Assembly (NCBI GenBank): GCA_021151805.1
Contig: JAGKWN010000001.1
Location: 34,148 to 98,147 of the forward strand
Direction: 5' to 3'
Source of the DNA: Cytophagaceae bacterium
Lineage (GTDB): Bacteria; Bacteroidota; Bacteroidia; Cytophagales; Cytophagaceae
Length of the DNA stretch: 64,000 bases
The position numbers were made by a program, and so were the translations under genes. Position 1 is the first letter of the stretch; the number at the start of each line of letters is the position of its first letter. The notes under the pieces were generated by a model that made no database searches, was not told the origin of the DNA, and saw nothing but the letters and a program-made list of their open reading frames with translations. Of this stretch, positions 21,510-32,079 are shown piece after piece.

Positions 21510-22610
21510 ATGAAACTCCACGAACAAAAAGAAGCATACTTAATGCTTGAAGATGGTACCTGGTACAAAGGAATTGCAGTTGGTAAAATCGGGACTACTT
21601 CAGGGGAGATTTGTTTTAATACAGGGATGACCGGGTATCAGGAAATCTATACCGACCCTTCGTATTATGGTCAAATCATTGTAAATACAACCAGTCATAT
21701 TGGTAATTATGGTGTTAAAGAAGATGAGCAGGAATCCAATGGAGTTAAATTCAGCGGATTGGTTTGCAGAAACTTCTCCGAAATGTTTTCAAGAAAGGAT
21801 GCAGACGGTTCATTGCAAGCATACTTTGAGAAAAACAATATTGTAGGAATCAGTGACATTGATACACGCGAATTGGTAAGACATATCCGTAAAGCTGGTA
21901 AAACAATGAATGCTGTGATCTCTTCTGAGATCCTGGATGTTGAGAAACTTAAGCAGGAAGTAAAGAATGTACCTTCAATGAAAGGGCTTGAGCTTTCCAG
22001 CAAAGTATCTACAAAAGAAAGTTATTTTTTAGGCAATCCGGATGCTAAATATAAAGTAGCAGTATTGGATTTAGGAGTTAAAACGAATATCCTTAGAAAC
22101 CTTACTGAAAGAAATTGTTACCTGAAAGTTTTCCCTGCGAAAACTACATATGCTGAAATGCAGCAGTGGGCTCCGAATGGATACTTCATCTCTAACGGTC
22201 CTGGAGATCCTGCAGTAACAAGCTATGCGATTGATACAGTAAAAAATATCCTGTCTGATAATAAACCAATGTTTGGTATTTGCTTAGGTCACCAGATTCT
22301 GGCTGAAGCAAACGGAATTCCAACTTATAAAATGCCAAATGGCCATAGAGGTTTGAATCATCCGGTAAAAAACTTAATTTCGGGCTTGTCAGAAATTACT
22401 TCACAAAACCATGGTTTTGCTGTGGATGCGAATGCGGTACCTAAAGACAGCAATGTGGAGATTACACACATTAATCTTAACGATAACACAGTAGAAGGCA
22501 TCCGTCTGAAAGACAAAAATGCATTCTCTGTTCAGTATCACCCGGAGTCTTCTCCAGGGCCACATGATTCCAGATACTTATTCGACCAATTTGTATCAAA
22601 CTTAAACTAG
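21510..22610 (+). CDS. carA: Carbamoyl-phosphate synthase small chain (glutaminase)
   Basis: Releases ammonia from glutamine for carbamoyl phosphate made by CarB, feeding both pyrimidine and arginine synthesis. It has 366 residues. The N-terminal CPSase domain begins LMLEDGTWYKGIAVG. The class I glutamine-amidotransferase domain has SNGPGDP, the catalytic Cys258 in GICLGHQI, and the His-Glu of HPESSPGP. It stands alone between terminators and eno; carB is not in the window. The arginine operon of this window would consume its product. Confidence 0.97.
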   Translation: MKLHEQKEAYLMLEDGTWYKGIAVGKIGTTSGEICFNTGMTGYQEIYTDPSYYGQIIVNTTSHIGNYGVKEDEQESNGVKFSGLVCRNFSEMFSRKDADGSLQAYFEKNNIVGISDIDTRELVRHIRKAGKTMNAVISSEILDVEKLKQEVKNVPSMKGLELSSKVSTKESYFLGNPDAKYKVAVLDLGVKTNILRNLTERNCYLKVFPAKTTYAEMQQWAPNGYFISNGPGDPAVTSYAIDTVKNILSDNKPMFGICLGHQILAEANGIPTYKMPNGHRGLNHPVKNLISGLSEITSQNHGFAVDANAVPKDSNVEITHINLNDNTVEGIRLKDKNAFSVQYHPESSPGPHDSRYLFDQFVSNLN

Positions 22611-22628
22611 TATATTAAATTAATTTAA

Positions 22629-23924
<1,296 letters not shown>

Positions 23925-23931
23925 TATAACT

Positions 23932-23964
23932 AAAGGTCCCGCTATTAGCGGGACCTTTTTTTTT
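23932..23964 (+). terminator. terminator after eno
   Basis: 12-bp perfect stem (23932-23943 with 23947-23958, AAAGGTCCCGCT and its complement), 3-nt loop and a tract of nine or more T. Strong intrinsic terminator. Confidence 0.92.
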
Positions 23965-23976
23965 GTAAATTGCAGT

Positions 23977-24285
23977 ATGAAAATACTTGAATGGACAAAA
24001 ACACTTCCTCCCATCTTTAGGAATTTTTTCTTCCTATTCTCTATGGCATTTATTATTTGGATGATTTTTTTTGATTCAAATGATTTGATAAGCCAATACA
24101 AAATGAACAGTCAGTACAATGCTCAGTTAAATGAAAAGGAATATTATGAGCAGAAAATACTTGAAGTAAAAGCCGAACAGGAAGCTTTACTGAAAGATAA
24201 AGTAAAGCTTGAAAAATTTGCCCGTGAGCATTACTTAATGAAAAAGCCAACAGAGGATATATACATTCTTGTTGAAGAAGAATAG
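23977..24285 (+). CDS. DivIC/FtsB-like septum formation protein
   Basis: 102-residue bitopic membrane protein. A cytosolic N terminus is followed by one hydrophobic segment at about residues 13-32 and a coiled coil at about 40-80 (YEQKILEVKAEQEALLKDKV). It ends with the family motif LEKFAREHYLMKKPTEDIYI. FtsB/DivIC proteins join FtsL and FtsQ in the divisome. The ATG at 23977 is preferred over an upstream in-frame start inside eno, because that start would fuse across the terminator. It sits next to a PBP gene, consistent with cell-wall work. Confidence 0.8.
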   Translation: MKILEWTKTLPPIFRNFFFLFSMAFIIWMIFFDSNDLISQYKMNSQYNAQLNEKEYYEQKILEVKAEQEALLKDKVKLEKFAREHYLMKKPTEDIYILVEEE

Positions 24286-24352
24286 TCGCCGTTAATTTCT
24301 CACCTTACTATCTTAATGCCTGAGGGCATTTGTACAACCATCATTAGTTGAC

Positions 24353-26632
24353 ATGAATAAATATACTCGATACGTTATCATTATCTGGACACTCTTTATA
24401 GGAGGCTTGTACACGCTTTTCCTATGGACTGTATTGATTCGTTTTAATTACCTGGGTGCATTTGGTGATATGCCTGATCTGGTTAAGCTAGAGAACCCTA
24501 AAAACGAATTGGCTTCAGAAGTGTATTCATCAGATGGAGTATTGTTAGGTAAATATTTCCGCGAAAACCGTAGCCCTGTTTCGTATTCAGAAATTTCTCC
24601 GAATGTAATCAATGCATTGGTTACAACAGAAGACATCCGTTTCAGAGATCATGCAGGAATAGATTTGAAAGGTATGTTTGCCATATTCTATTATATGGCG
24701 AAAGGAGATCAGCGTGGTTCAAGTACGATTACTCAGCAGCTTGCTAAAAACTTATTCAAGACACGTGGTGTGCAGAAGAAAGGGGTATTGGGTTATCTGC
24801 CGGGCTTCAATATTGTTATAGCGAAAGTGAAAGAATGGGAGCTGGCTATTTCATTGGAGAAGATGTATACGAAAAATGAAATCCTTGCTTTGTATTTAAA
24901 CACCGTTGATTTCGGAAGTAATTCATTCGGAATTAAAGTTGCGGCAAAAACATTTTTTCAAACCAGCCAGGATAGTTTATCTATTCCACAGGCAGCCATG
25001 CTCGTGGGTTTGCTGAAAGCGCCAACTTCTTATAGTCCGATTTTAAATCCTGAAAATTGTTTAAACAGAAGAAACACCGTTCTTGAATTATTATTCGAAA
25101 ATAAATTCATTACACAAATTCAACTGAATACGTTAAAAAGGCAACCGATTGGATTGAACTACGAAGTGGAAAATCATGCAGACGGATCGGCAACGTATTT
25201 CAGAACGATGCTAAGTAAGTATTTACAGGAATGGTGTAAAGAGAACAACAAAGATCTTTATGGCGATGGATTGAAGATCTATACAACGATTGATTCGCGG
25301 ATGCAGAATCATGCGGAAGCAGCGGTTGCTGAACATATGAAAGTGCTACAACGCAGATTTAATAAGCATTGGGAAGGCGAGAAACCATGGCGCTACCAGA
25401 ACAAAACGGAGATCCCGAATTTTATTGAAGATGCTGCTAAAAAAACAGAACGTTATAAAGCATTAGAAGCAAAATACGGCAAAGGGAACGACTCGATCAT
25501 GGTTGAGTTCAAAAAGCCAGTAAAGATGACTGTATTCAGCTGGGATGGAGATATTGATACGTTGATGAGTCCGTATGATTCGATCGCTTATTACAAACAT
25601 TTTCTGCATACAGGTTTTATGACGATGGATCCGTATAGCGGACATATCAAAACCTGGGTAGGAGGTATCAATTACAAACATTTCCAGTATGATCACGTGC
25701 AGCAGAGTAAGCGTCAGCCAGGATCGTCGTTCAAGCCATTTGTATATGCTACTGCTATTTCTCAGGGAATATCACCGTGTACGCTGGTGCCTGATCTTCC
25801 TATTACATTCGAATATGACGAAGATGGCAAGCATATTATATGGACACCACGCAATGCAGATTGGGTATACTCAGGCGACTCGTTGAATCTTCGCCAGGGG
25901 ATGGCGCGTTCGATCAATACAATTGCTGCCCGTGTAACAAAAATGGTGGGTACAGAAAAAGTCATTGAGATGGCTCATAAGTTGGGTATTGAAAGCGAAC
26001 TACGCCCTGTACCGTCTGTGTGTCTGGGATCAAGTGATGTGAATGTGTTTGAAATGGTAGGTGCATACAGTACGTTCCTGAATAAAGGTGTATGGACCGA
26101 ACCTATTTTTGTAGAGCGTATTGAAGACAATAGCGGCAATATTATTTATGAGGCTGTACCAAAGCGTAAAGATGCGGTGAGTGAAGAAGTAGCAGCTGTG
26201 ATGGTACATATGCTTAAAGGCGGAACAGAAGAGCGTGGTGGTACTTCGCAGGCACTATTTCAGTATGATCTTTTCAGAGGTAATGAAATGGGTGGTAAAA
26301 CAGGTACGTCTTCAAATTATTCGGATGGCTGGTTTATGGGCGTATCAACAAGGCTTGTAGGAGGCGTATGGGTAGGTGGCGAAGATAGAAGTATACATTT
26401 CAGAACTTCTGCAACGGGAGAGGGTTCAAAAACTGCGTTACCTATTTTCGGATTATTTATGGAAAAGGTTTATGCAGATACTACATTGGATATAAAAATG
26501 GGCAGGTTTAAAATGCCTTCCAAGTTGAGTATTAATATTAATTGTCCGCGTAGGCCAGAGCGTGAAGTGGTAGACAGCCTTGCAATCATGGAAGAAGAAG
26601 ACCAGTTGCCGGATGAAGAGATTGTGGAATGA
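24353..26632 (+). CDS. Bifunctional penicillin-binding protein 1A (class A PBP)
   Basis: Peptidoglycan glycosyltransferase/transpeptidase of 759 residues, anchored by one N-terminal membrane helix. The GT51 domain has the catalytic Glu in TTEDIRFRDHAGID, plus GSSTITQQLAKNLF and LALYLNTVDFG. The transpeptidase has SxxK at Ser458-Lys461 (QPGSSFKPF), SxN in SINTIAARV, and KTGT at about 649-652. The C terminus is acidic. It may be expressed with the DivIC-like gene 67 bp upstream. Confidence 0.95.
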   Translation: MNKYTRYVIIIWTLFIGGLYTLFLWTVLIRFNYLGAFGDMPDLVKLENPKNELASEVYSSDGVLLGKYFRENRSPVSYSEISPNVINALVTTEDIRFRDHAGIDLKGMFAIFYYMAKGDQRGSSTITQQLAKNLFKTRGVQKKGVLGYLPGFNIVIAKVKEWELAISLEKMYTKNEILALYLNTVDFGSNSFGIKVAAKTFFQTSQDSLSIPQAAMLVGLLKAPTSYSPILNPENCLNRRNTVLELLFENKFITQIQLNTLKRQPIGLNYEVENHADGSATYFRTMLSKYLQEWCKENNKDLYGDGLKIYTTIDSRMQNHAEAAVAEHMKVLQRRFNKHWEGEKPWRYQNKTEIPNFIEDAAKKTERYKALEAKYGKGNDSIMVEFKKPVKMTVFSWDGDIDTLMSPYDSIAYYKHFLHTGFMTMDPYSGHIKTWVGGINYKHFQYDHVQQSKRQPGSSFKPFVYATAISQGISPCTLVPDLPITFEYDEDGKHIIWTPRNADWVYSGDSLNLRQGMARSINTIAARVTKMVGTEKVIEMAHKLGIESELRPVPSVCLGSSDVNVFEMVGAYSTFLNKGVWTEPIFVERIEDNSGNIIYEAVPKRKDAVSEEVAAVMVHMLKGGTEERGGTSQALFQYDLFRGNEMGGKTGTSSNYSDGWFMGVSTRLVGGVWVGGEDRSIHFRTSATGEGSKTALPIFGLFMEKVYADTTLDIKMGRFKMPSKLSININCPRRPEREVVDSLAIMEEEDQLPDEEIVE

Positions 26633-26656
26633 CGATGTTTTAGGTTTTAAGTAATA

Positions 26657-26682
26657 CGTTTTAAGATTTTATTCTTAAAACG
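26657..26682. repeat. 10-bp perfect hairpin between PBP and serpin genes
   Basis: CGTTTTAAGA (26657-26666) and TCTTAAAACG (26673-26682) with a 6-nt loop. It is preceded by two related copies of GTTTTAAG-like sequence. There is no T tract, so it is either a weak terminator or an intergenic repeat. Confidence 0.6.
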
Positions 26683-26712
26683 AAGGGGGAATATTTTATT
26701 AATATTTATTTT

Positions 26713-27951
26713 ATGAATTTTAAATCAGCTTTGGTAATAATTTTTATGGTATTGCATTTGACTCCGTCAAAAGCACAATCGATAAATAAAACGGTTATCC
26801 GAAATACAGACTTTGCTTTTGAACTTTTTAAAGAAGCATTTAAAAAAGACACAAGTATTTGCCTTTCTCCTTATAGTATTTCATTTGCTTTATCAATGGC
26901 CTATGGTGGTGCTCGTAATGAAACGAAAACACAAATGAGCCAGGTACTTCACTTTGATGAGAATCTGGATAAATCGAACGAAGCATTCTCAGAAATTCAA
27001 AGGCAATTGAATTTATTTAAAGGTGATACATCCATTCGGCTTGCAATGGCAAATGCAATCTGGAAAAGAGATGAAGAAAAAGTATACCAGAAATATATTG
27101 ATATGCTTAACAAATATTATGGGGCGCCGTTGTATCCAATCACAACTTCTAAAGCTGTAAATGATTGGGTTAAATCAAAAACTAACAATAAAATTGATAA
27201 TGTTATTTCTGACGAAACATTAAAAAAAGCTAATGTAATATTGACCAACGCTATTTATTTTAAAGGTAATTGGCTGCATGAATTTGATGAGAAGAATACA
27301 AGGAAGGATACATTTTCTGTTAATAGAAATAAAAAAAATATTGTAAACATGATGTATCAAAGAAATAGTTTTAACTATTATCAGGATGAATACAGTCAGG
27401 TTTTGGAAATGCCTTATAAAGGCGATGGGCTTTCAATGGTTATTGTGTTGCCTAAGCCAACATACTCGCTTTCTGAATTGGTAGCAAACATAGATGCGCA
27501 AACATTTGGAAACTATAGATTGGGATTAGCAGAAAACAAGGTTGATGTCTACTTACCAAAATTTAATTTTACTTCTGAGTTTGAATTGTCAAATGAATTA
27601 AAAGAAATGGGTTTAGTAGATCCATTTACTCCGGTGGCTGACTTTTCCGGAATTGCTCCTAAGGGATTGTATATCTCAAATATTATACACAAAACATTTA
27701 TTGAAGTTAATGAAAAAGGGAGCGAAGCTGCAGCTGTTACAGCAGTAGTGATAACTAAAAGCGCACAGCCGCAAGTAATTCAATTTAATGCCAACAGACC
27801 TTTTTTATTTTTTATTACGGATAAGCAAACAGAGACCATTTTATTTATGGGTAGTGTTGTGAACCCGGTAGAAGTAAATGGTAAAGATGCTAAAGTCTAT
27901 ACTGGCCCACGAAGTAATGGAGGCACAGCACCTCCGTCTGTTGGACCTTAA
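26713..27951 (+). CDS. Secreted serpin (serine protease inhibitor)
   Basis: 412-residue protein with an N-terminal signal peptide (hydrophobic ALVIIFMVLHLTP, cleavage near SKAQ) followed by a complete serpin fold. It contains TNAIYFKGNWLHEFD (shutter/breach), PKFNFTSEFELSNELKEMG, the hinge EVNEKGSEAAAVTAVV, and FNANRPFLFFI after the reactive loop. The Ala-rich hinge fits an inhibitory serpin that inserts its loop. The scissile P1 residue cannot be set with confidence; the loop continues TKSAQPQVI. It ends in a Gly/Pro-rich tail. Confidence 0.92.
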   Translation: MNFKSALVIIFMVLHLTPSKAQSINKTVIRNTDFAFELFKEAFKKDTSICLSPYSISFALSMAYGGARNETKTQMSQVLHFDENLDKSNEAFSEIQRQLNLFKGDTSIRLAMANAIWKRDEEKVYQKYIDMLNKYYGAPLYPITTSKAVNDWVKSKTNNKIDNVISDETLKKANVILTNAIYFKGNWLHEFDEKNTRKDTFSVNRNKKNIVNMMYQRNSFNYYQDEYSQVLEMPYKGDGLSMVIVLPKPTYSLSELVANIDAQTFGNYRLGLAENKVDVYLPKFNFTSEFELSNELKEMGLVDPFTPVADFSGIAPKGLYISNIIHKTFIEVNEKGSEAAAVTAVVITKSAQPQVIQFNANRPFLFFITDKQTETILFMGSVVNPVEVNGKDAKVYTGPRSNGGTAPPSVGP

Positions 27952-27957
27952 ATAAGA

Positions 27958-27999
27958 TTTAACAATTGTTCGCTTTAATATAAACGAACAATTGTTAAA
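27958..27999. terminator. 15-bp inverted repeat between convergent genes
   Basis: Arms 27958-27972 and 27985-27999 are perfectly complementary with a 12-nt AT loop. Each arm contains the 10-bp palindrome AACAATTGTT. It lies between the serpin (+) and the isomerase gene (-), so a bidirectional terminator is likely. The nested palindromes would also suit a protein-binding site. Confidence 0.6.
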
Positions 28000-28025
28000 G
28001 CATCCTTAAAACATAGAACTTAAAA

Positions 28026-29036
28026 TCATCCCGCAAAATCATCAAACGCCCGATCTGCTACACGGATGATATGATTTCTGATAAATGAAGCACCTTCTCT
28101 CGCCCCGTCTTCAGGGTGTTTCAAACAACATTCCCACTCTAACACAGCCCAGCCCGGGAAATCATATTGCGCAAGCTTACTAAAGATGGACTTGAAGTTT
28201 ACCTGCCCATCGCCTAAGGAGCGGAACCTGCCCGGCCTGTCGATCCAGTCCTGGTAACCGCCATATACACCGGAACGGCCGGATGGATTGAACTCTGCAT
28301 CTTTCACATGAAACATCTTTATATGCTGATGATAGATATCTATATAGTCCAGATAATTCAATTGCTGTAAAACAAAATGACTGGGATCATAGAGTATGTG
28401 CGCACGCGGATGATTATTGGTTGCTTTCAGAAAACGTTCAAATGTTATCCCATCATGCAGATCTTCTCCGGGATGAATTTCATAACAAAGATCTACCCCA
28501 GCATTGTCGAACGCATTGAGAATAGGCATCCAGCGTTTCGCTAATTCAGCAAAACCTTCTTCAACACTTCCTGCTTTGCGCTGTGGCCAGGGGTAAACGG
28601 TGTGCCATAGCAGTGCACCGGAAAACGTTGCGTGTGCTGTTAATCCTAAGTTCTCTGAGGCTTTGGCGGCGAAAATTAACTGTTGTGTTGCCCACTCGGT
28701 ACGGGCCTGTGGATTGTTATGTACTGCTGCCGGCGCAAACACATCAAAGGCTGAATCATATGCTGCATGCGAAGCCACAAGCTGACCTTGCAAGTGGCTG
28801 GTTAGTTCACTTATCTCCAGGCCAGCTGCGTTTACAATACCTTTGATTTCGTCACAGTATGTTTTGCTCTCTGCAGCTTTTTGTAAATCAATGCAGCGAG
28901 AATCCCAGCTGGGAATCTGTACGCCTTTATAACCGAGGCTTGCAGCCCAATCACAAATATTTTTTAAGTTATTGAACGGCGCTTGATCACCCATGAATTG
29001 AGCGAGGAATATCGCAGGACCTTTAATTGTTTTCAT
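28026..29036 (-). CDS. Sugar phosphate isomerase/epimerase (AP endonuclease 2-like TIM barrel)
   Basis: 336-residue xylose-isomerase-like TIM-barrel protein. It starts with GPAIFLAQFMGDQAPFNNL. Metal-site candidates are the Glu of YEIHPGEDL, the Asp/His of LYDPSHFVLQ, the His of KMFHVKDAEF, and the Glu of AVLEWECC. No signal peptide is present. It lies 30 bp downstream of a Gfo/Idh/MocA dehydrogenase on the same strand. Such pairs commonly act on sugars or inositol-like polyols through keto intermediates; the actual substrate cannot be read from sequence. Confidence 0.85.
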   Translation of the reverse strand: MKTIKGPAIFLAQFMGDQAPFNNLKNICDWAASLGYKGVQIPSWDSRCIDLQKAAESKTYCDEIKGIVNAAGLEISELTSHLQGQLVASHAAYDSAFDVFAPAAVHNNPQARTEWATQQLIFAAKASENLGLTAHATFSGALLWHTVYPWPQRKAGSVEEGFAELAKRWMPILNAFDNAGVDLCYEIHPGEDLHDGITFERFLKATNNHPRAHILYDPSHFVLQQLNYLDYIDIYHQHIKMFHVKDAEFNPSGRSGVYGGYQDWIDRPGRFRSLGDGQVNFKSIFSKLAQYDFPGWAVLEWECCLKHPEDGAREGASFIRNHIIRVADRAFDDFAG

Positions 29037-29066
29037 TTAATTACGTTGAATGTTTTGTAATGGAAT

Positions 29067-30221
29067 TTATATTGATAACCATTTACTGTTTTGTTTTCCG
29101 GAAGCGATTGCTGTTTCGATAAACTTCATGCCGCTTACCCCATCGGCAATGGAAGGGAAGTCAAGCATCGGATCCGGAGTATCTTTACGTTCAGCTTTAT
29201 GAATGGCTGCAGCAAAGTTTCTGTAGATATTTGCCATGGATTCCAGATAACCTTCGGGATGCCCTCCTGGCACGCGGCAATGCGCAAGCGTCTGTTCAGA
29301 CAAATAGGAATGATTACTTCCTGCCTGAAGAATTTGTTCCGGCTGATCATTTTGTTTCAGACGAAGAAAATTCGGATTCGATTGCAGCCATTCCAGACCG
29401 GCATTCTCGCCATAGATACGGATCTTCAATTCGTTTGCTTCGCCTTGTGCTACTTGTGTTGCAATGAGTACTCCTTTTACACCATGGTTAAATCTCAGGA
29501 GTATATTTGCATCATCGTCCAACGGTCTGCCGTCGACAAATGTGGAAATGTCGGCGCTTATTTCCTGAATGGTCAGTCCGGTAACATATTCAGCCAGATG
29601 CGCTGCGTGTGTGCCAATGTCGCCAACGCAGCAACTGATCCCCGCTTGCGACGGATTGGTTCGCCAGCTTGCCTGTTTTTGTCCGCCGTTTTCAATCGGA
29701 TCTGCCAACCAACCCTGCGGATATTCTACAATTACTTTCCGGAGTTTCCCTAATCTGCCGGATTGTATGAGCTGCTTTGCTTCCTTAACCATCGGGTACC
29801 CCGTATAGTTATGTGTTACGCCGAAGAGTAATCCGGTTTCTTTTGCTTGCCTTTCAAGGTCGTTTGCTTCAGTAAGAGACAGCGCCAATGGTTTTTCACA
29901 GAGTACGTGAAAGCCTTGTTCTAAGGCCAAAGAAGCAGGCCGCGCATGTAAAAAATTAGGAGTTACGATGGATACAAACTGCATGCGTTTTTCAGCCGGA
30001 AGTAACGCTTCTTGCAGAATCATTTCTTCATAAGAAGCATAGATTCTTTCGGAAGGCAATGACAGTGAACTACCGGTTTCAATGGATTTTTCCGGATTGC
30101 TGCTGAAGGCACCACAAACCAATTCAATTGTACCATCGAGTGCAGCAGCCATTCTGTGCACACTACCAATAAAGCCATCGAGGCTGCCCCCGATCATACC
30201 CATTCTAATCTTTGTATTCAT
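29067..30221 (-). CDS. Gfo/Idh/MocA family NAD(P)-dependent oxidoreductase
   Basis: 384 residues. The N-terminal Rossmann domain starts RMGMIGGSLDGFIGSVHR and carries the family motif CEKPLALS (Lys-Pro). The C-terminal alpha/beta domain includes GDIGTHAAHLAEYVTG, with the conserved Asp and His of the active site. No Tat or Sec signal is visible. First gene of a two-gene minus-strand unit with the TIM-barrel isomerase. Members oxidise sugars, inositols or related alcohols; the substrate is unknown here. Confidence 0.9.
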   Translation of the reverse strand: MNTKIRMGMIGGSLDGFIGSVHRMAAALDGTIELVCGAFSSNPEKSIETGSSLSLPSERIYASYEEMILQEALLPAEKRMQFVSIVTPNFLHARPASLALEQGFHVLCEKPLALSLTEANDLERQAKETGLLFGVTHNYTGYPMVKEAKQLIQSGRLGKLRKVIVEYPQGWLADPIENGGQKQASWRTNPSQAGISCCVGDIGTHAAHLAEYVTGLTIQEISADISTFVDGRPLDDDANILLRFNHGVKGVLIATQVAQGEANELKIRIYGENAGLEWLQSNPNFLRLKQNDQPEQILQAGSNHSYLSEQTLAHCRVPGGHPEGYLESMANIYRNFAAAIHKAERKDTPDPMLDFPSIADGVSGMKFIETAIASGKQNSKWLSI

Positions 30222-30350
30222 TTTAGTAACGCTTAGCAGTATGTAAAATAGTAAAAAATCTATTAATCTGGATTAAAATAAGAAAAGCGGAGCAGTACTT
30301 TGAACTCTCAAAATAAAATTGAAACTTGGTTTAACAAAAAACGCTCGGAT

Positions 30351-31028
30351 ATGAACAGATATGCAGTAATCGTGGCTGGCGGCTCCGGCTCAAGAATGGG
30401 GAGTGAAACACCAAAACAATTTTTACCGATTGGAAACGCACCTATTTTAATGCATACAATCAAACGTTTTTTTACAAGTAATGAACTTGTAAATATTGTG
30501 TTGGTTTTACCGCAAGAGCAGATCGAAAGATGGCATCAGTTATGTGAAAAATATTCTTTCTCAATTCCGCATTTGATTGTTTCCGGAGGTAAAAACCGTT
30601 TTCAATCTGTGCGTAATGGATTAAACAGCATAGGTGTGAATGAAGGGCTCGTGGCAATTCACGATGGTGTGCGACCGTTTATCAGCAAACGTATTATTGA
30701 AGAAACTTTTGCTGTTGCTGAGCAGAAAGGCAATGCTGTTGCGGCAGTAGGACTGAAAGATTCGATTCGTCTTATTGACAAGAAAGGAAATAAATCTGTT
30801 CAGCGTGAAGACTATAGAATTATTCAGACTCCGCAAACATTCAAGATCTCTCAGATCCGTGATGCTTTTCACAAGGCCGATACAGATCAGTTTACAGATG
30901 ATGCAAGTGTGGCAGAAGCGGCAGGCTATAGCATAGAACTTGTAGATGGATCGTATGAGAATATTAAAATCACTACTCCTGAAGATTTAGCAATGGCCGA
31001 GGCCATTCTGAAAAAATTCGATTATTAG
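30351..31028 (+). CDS. ispD: 2-C-methyl-D-erythritol 4-phosphate cytidylyltransferase
   Basis: Third step of the MEP isoprenoid pathway (CTP + MEP to CDP-ME), 225 residues. AVIVAGGSGSRMGSETPKQF is the nucleotide-binding loop; HDGVRPFIS and TPQTFKI are family signatures. The ATG at 30351 is chosen over an upstream TTG because it gives the usual start just before the GGSGSRM loop. Confidence 0.95.
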   Translation: MNRYAVIVAGGSGSRMGSETPKQFLPIGNAPILMHTIKRFFTSNELVNIVLVLPQEQIERWHQLCEKYSFSIPHLIVSGGKNRFQSVRNGLNSIGVNEGLVAIHDGVRPFISKRIIEETFAVAEQKGNAVAAVGLKDSIRLIDKKGNKSVQREDYRIIQTPQTFKISQIRDAFHKADTDQFTDDASVAEAAGYSIELVDGSYENIKITTPEDLAMAEAILKKFDY

Positions 31029-31082
31029 TATCCGAAGCTTTGTTTCGTACGTATATAAGCTATACACCAAGATCCAGCAAAC

Positions 31083-31496
31083 ATGTCAGATTTGCCCACA
31101 ATTGCTGTTGTTTGTGCTGTTATTAAGCAACAGGAAAAATATTTCATCGCACAGAGAAGTGCCAGAATGAAAATGCCATTGAAATGGGAATTCCCAGGAG
31201 GTAAAGTAGAGAGCGGAGAAACAAACGTACAGGCAATTGTGCGTGAATTGAAAGAAGAACTGGATATTGATATCGATGTAATTGAAGAGCATCCATACTA
31301 CTTACACAACTATCCGAATTTCATTTTAAAATTAACACCATTGGAGGCTGTTATCAAAGGCGGGAATCTGACTTTGAAAGAGCATGCGAATTACAAATGG
31401 GTTGCACCTGAGGATTTCATTAATTATGATTTTTCAGAAGGTGATATTAATATTGTAAAAGCGATCTGTAAACGAGACAGAGGTAACGCAGCTTAA
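31083..31496 (+). CDS. Nudix hydrolase, MutT-like
   Basis: 137-residue Nudix protein. The box GGKVESGETNVQAIVRELKE plus EEL matches GX5EX7REUXEEXGU. The remainder resembles (deoxy)nucleoside triphosphate pyrophosphohydrolases of the MutT group (FPGGKVE, YKWVAPEDF). It probably sanitises oxidised nucleotides, but substrate prediction within Nudix is weak. It lies 54 bp after ispD on the same strand. Confidence 0.88.
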   Translation: MSDLPTIAVVCAVIKQQEKYFIAQRSARMKMPLKWEFPGGKVESGETNVQAIVRELKEELDIDIDVIEEHPYYLHNYPNFILKLTPLEAVIKGGNLTLKEHANYKWVAPEDFINYDFSEGDINIVKAICKRDRGNAA

Positions 31497-31545
31497 TTGA
31501 TCTTACTATATTCATTGAGACTAAACGATACGTCTCATTATTCTT

Positions 31546-32010
31546 ATGAACAACAACGATATTTTACGCAGGCTCAGATACACATTTGATTTTAATGATA
31601 CTAAAATGATTGCTTTGTTTGCATTGGGCGACAAAGAGGTAACGCGTGCTGAAATAAGTAACTGGCTGAAGCGGGAGGATGATCCGGAGTTTCAGGAACT
31701 GTATGATAGAGAGCTGGCGGTATTTTTAAATGGCTTCATCGTAGACAAGCGCGGTAAAAAAGATGGACCGGCACCGGCACCGGAAAAAAGCCTGAGCAAT
31801 AATACTATTTTCAGAAAACTTAAAATTGCGTTGAATCTGCAGGATGATGGTATACTGGAAATTCTGGCTTTGGCAGATATGGAGTTCAGTAAGCATGAGC
31901 TTAGCGCTTTATTCAGAAACCCGAGCCAAAGTCAATACAGGCCTTGTAAAGATCAGGTATTGCGTAATTTTATTCATGGCTTGCAGTTGAAATACAGAGG
32001 TGATTCGTAA
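31546..32010 (+). CDS. DUF1456 family protein (YehS-like)
   Basis: 154 residues with two copies of the DUF1456 unit. The first begins MNNNDILRRLRYTFDFND and contains ISNWLKREDDPEF. The second begins SNNTIFRKLKIALNLQDDGI and contains ELSALFRNPSQSQY. A Pro/Ala linker joins them. It is soluble with no catalytic motif known to me. The function is unknown. Confidence 0.85.
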   Translation: MNNNDILRRLRYTFDFNDTKMIALFALGDKEVTRAEISNWLKREDDPEFQELYDRELAVFLNGFIVDKRGKKDGPAPAPEKSLSNNTIFRKLKIALNLQDDGILEILALADMEFSKHELSALFRNPSQSQYRPCKDQVLRNFIHGLQLKYRGDS

Positions 32011-32079
32011 CGGATATATTTTCATCCCATTTTTTAGTGAAGAGTGTACAAAATGATTAGGCCTGTTAAGTAAATTTTT

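Noticed and set aside
28026..29036. Naming the TIM-barrel protein as a specific inosose dehydratase or hydroxypyruvate isomerase
   Set aside because: Only the superfamily pattern is visible; no residue or neighbour fixes the substrate.
29091..29753. 220-aa open frame on + opposite the Gfo/Idh/MocA gene
   Set aside because: Antisense shadow of a gene with clear family motifs; Cys-rich, low-complexity translation with no recognisable domain.
30300..30350. Upstream TTG start extending IspD by 17 residues
   Set aside because: The ATG at 30351 places the GGSGSRM loop at the normal distance from the N terminus; the extra residues have no family support.
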